NCBI GenBank assembly: GCA_029243145.1
Contig: JAQWSQ010000194.1
Span: 1 to 53,881 of the forward strand
Length of the DNA: 53,881 bases
From: Planctomycetaceae bacterium
GTDB lineage: Bacteria > Planctomycetota > Planctomycetia > Planctomycetales > Planctomycetaceae
Reading direction: 5' to 3'
A program made the translations under genes and the position numbers. The first letter of the stretch is position 1. Every line of letters begins with the position of its first letter. Below are positions 52,618 through 53,881 of this stretch, one piece after another. The notes beneath the pieces were generated by a model. The model saw only the letters and a program-made list of their open reading frames with translations. It was not told the DNA's origin and searched no databases.

Positions 52618-53881
52618 TCACGACTTCGAGAGCTTGCCCGGGTTTTGAATATGCAATGTCACGATGGCCAGGTCGGCGGGAGTGATGCCACTGATGCGGC
52701 TTGCCTGGCCAATATCGCGTGGTTTGACGCGAGACAGTTTTTCTTGGGCCTCTTTGCGGAGTTGGTTCAGTGCGTTGTAGTCGAACCAGTCGGGAATCGT
52801 GAGCGACTGGGCTTTCTTCTGTTTCTCGACATCAACGGTTTGGCGGGCAATATAGCCGGCGTACTTGATCTCGACGACCGTTTGTTCGGCGGCGAGTTCC
52901 GGGATCTCAAGAGAATTCAATTCGGGTTTCAGTTCGCAGACCGCGTTCCAGTCAATCTCCGGTCGTTTGAGGTAATCGGCCAGCAATGTTCCTTCGTGTC
53001 GAGTTGAGTTGAGGAACTTGGTTGCGCGTGCGATGTCGGTTTCGTGTCGTGCCAACTTCTCACGTCGTTCAGCTGAAATTAATCCGCAAGCATCACCGAT
53101 GGGAGTGAGGCGACGGTCGGCGTTGTCTTGACGTAGCAGTAAACGATACTCGGCCCGCGAGGTAAACATGCGATAAGGCTCGTCGACCCCTTTGGTCACT
53201 AAGTCGTCAATGAGTACGCCGAGATAGGCGTCGTTGCGATCCAGAATGAGTGGTTCTTGACCGGCAATTTTCAACGCCGCATTGGCACCGGCGAGGAGTC
53301 CTTGTCCTCCCGCTTCTTCATATCCTGTGGTGCCGTTGATCTGACCGGCGAAGTACAGGCCAGGAACACGTTTGGTTTCGAGTGTTGCGTGCAGTTGCGT
53401 GGGAGGAGCAAAGTCGTATTCGACCGCATAGCCGTATCTCATGATCTCGGCCTTTTCCAAACCGGGGACCAGTTTGATCATGGCGTCCTGAACGTCTCGC
53501 GGCAGGCTGGTGGAGATGCCGTTACAGTAAAGTTCTTGGGTGTTGTAACCTTCCGGTTCCAGAAAGATGTGGTGGCTGTTTCGTTCGGCAAAGCGAACCA
53601 CTTTGTCTTCGATGGAGGGACAATATCGCGGGCCGGTGGAATCGATTTGTCCGCTGTACATCGGCGCGCGATGCAGATTCTCTCGGATCAGGTCGTGGAC
53701 CTGCTCGTTGGTGTCGGTAAGCCAGCAGGAGATCTGCGGTTGAGTGATTTTGTCCGTCAGGTAGGAAAACGGCTTCGGGTTATCGTCGCCCGGTTGTTCG
53801 CTCATCGACGAGAAGTCAACCGTTCTGCCATTCAGTCGAGCCGGTGTACCCGTCTTGAATCGTTCCAGTTCAAACCCAAGT
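52618..53881 (-). CDS. mnmG: tRNA uridine-5-carboxymethylaminomethyl modification enzyme MnmG, 5' end outside window
   Basis: With MnmE it installs the xm5 group on wobble U34 of tRNAs. The window holds the last 420 or so residues, from [20 protein letters not shown] at the edge through SEQPGDD, the FAD-domain [27 protein letters not shown] and the C-terminal helical GidA-associated domain. The frame is open to the window edge, so the start and N-terminal FAD motif are outside. The gene reads leftward and ends 80 bp from a convergent hypothetical gene. Confidence 0.96.
   Translation of the reverse strand, partial: LGFELERFKTGTPARLNGRTVDFSSMSEQPGDDNPKPFSYLTDKITQPQISCWLTDTNEQVHDLIRENLHRAPMYSGQIDSTGPRYCPSIEDKVVRFAERNSHHIFLEPEGYNTQELYCNGISTSLPRDVQDAMIKLVPGLEKAEIMRYGYAVEYDFAPPTQLHATLETKRVPGLYFAGQINGTTGYEEAGGQGLLAGANAALKIAGQEPLILDRNDAYLGVLIDDLVTKGVDEPYRMFTSRAEYRLLLRQDNADRRLTPIGDACGLISAERREKLARHETDIARATKFLNSTRHEGTLLADYLKRPEIDWNAVCELKPELNSLEIPELAAEQTVVEIKYAGYIARQTVDVEKQKKAQSLTIPDWFDYNALNQLRKEAQEKLSRVKPRDIGQASRISGITPADLAIVTLHIQNPGKLSKS

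Overview
The window looks like a stretch of chromosome from a planctomycete (Planctomycetota, probably a Planctomycetaceae-type marine or freshwater lineage). The evidence is the gene repertoire: a secreted sulfatase with a Cys-type active site, a DUF1573 protein, a metallophosphatase fused to a four-haem cytochrome, a secreted PQQ/BamB-like propeller, a neutral-ceramidase-like secreted protein, an excisionase-HTH/receiver response regulator, an enlarged SecA, and many secreted or hypothetical proteins. The assignment rests on recognising families, not on a marker gene; no rRNA or tRNA gene was seen.

Layout. 1-510: the last 40 codons and right end of an IS3-type insertion sequence, abutting a 290-bp non-coding repeat. 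511-5007: purine nucleoside phosphorylase behind an acidic repeat protein, then RmlA with a fatty acid desaturase, then a divergent Gfo/Idh/MocA oxidoreductase. 5011-10613: a CPXCG zinc-ribbon protein, a small haem-type membrane protein, gcvT, and a complete sdhCAB operon with a strong promoter and a terminator. 10614-12288: a gene-free patchwork of dispersed repeats that includes an inverted second copy of the 290-bp element. 12289-18930: RNase R and a YhaM-type exoribonuclease, divergent from proS-rluA, then a TPR protein. 19302-28967: sulfatase, ceramidase-like protein, then a rightward run of a WecA-like transferase, an O-antigen-ligase-like polytopic protein with a repeat tail, DUF1573, and the metallophosphatase/tetrahaem protein. 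28986-39031: isomerase, FabH, two hypotheticals, metK, waaA and secA. 39399-42968: a sulfite-oxidase-like Mo enzyme, a translationally coupled DUF971/CYTH/hypothetical trio, and a secreted beta-propeller. 42981-53881: DapA-like aldolase, a hairpin repeat, NhaC antiporter, a histidine kinase/HTH-receiver pair, a secreted metallophosphatase, a PaiB-GNAT pair, a secreted hypothetical and the 5'-truncated mnmG.

Most of the content is housekeeping (proS, metK, secA, mnmG, sdhCAB, rnr, pnp, fabH). Envelope biosynthesis is well represented: RmlA (dTDP-sugars), WecA-like initiation of glycan assembly, a ligase/polymerase-like protein and WaaA (Kdo transfer). Together these fit an LPS-like, Gram-negative-type envelope. 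The points most worth a second look are the SecA helical-wing region expanded into about five degenerate repeats, the 290-bp inverted repeat pair with conserved 11-bp iteron-like units, the excisionase-HTH/receiver regulator paired with a soluble kinase, and the metallophosphatase/tetrahaem fusion beside DUF1573. No phage-defence system, CRISPR array or biosynthetic cluster was seen.
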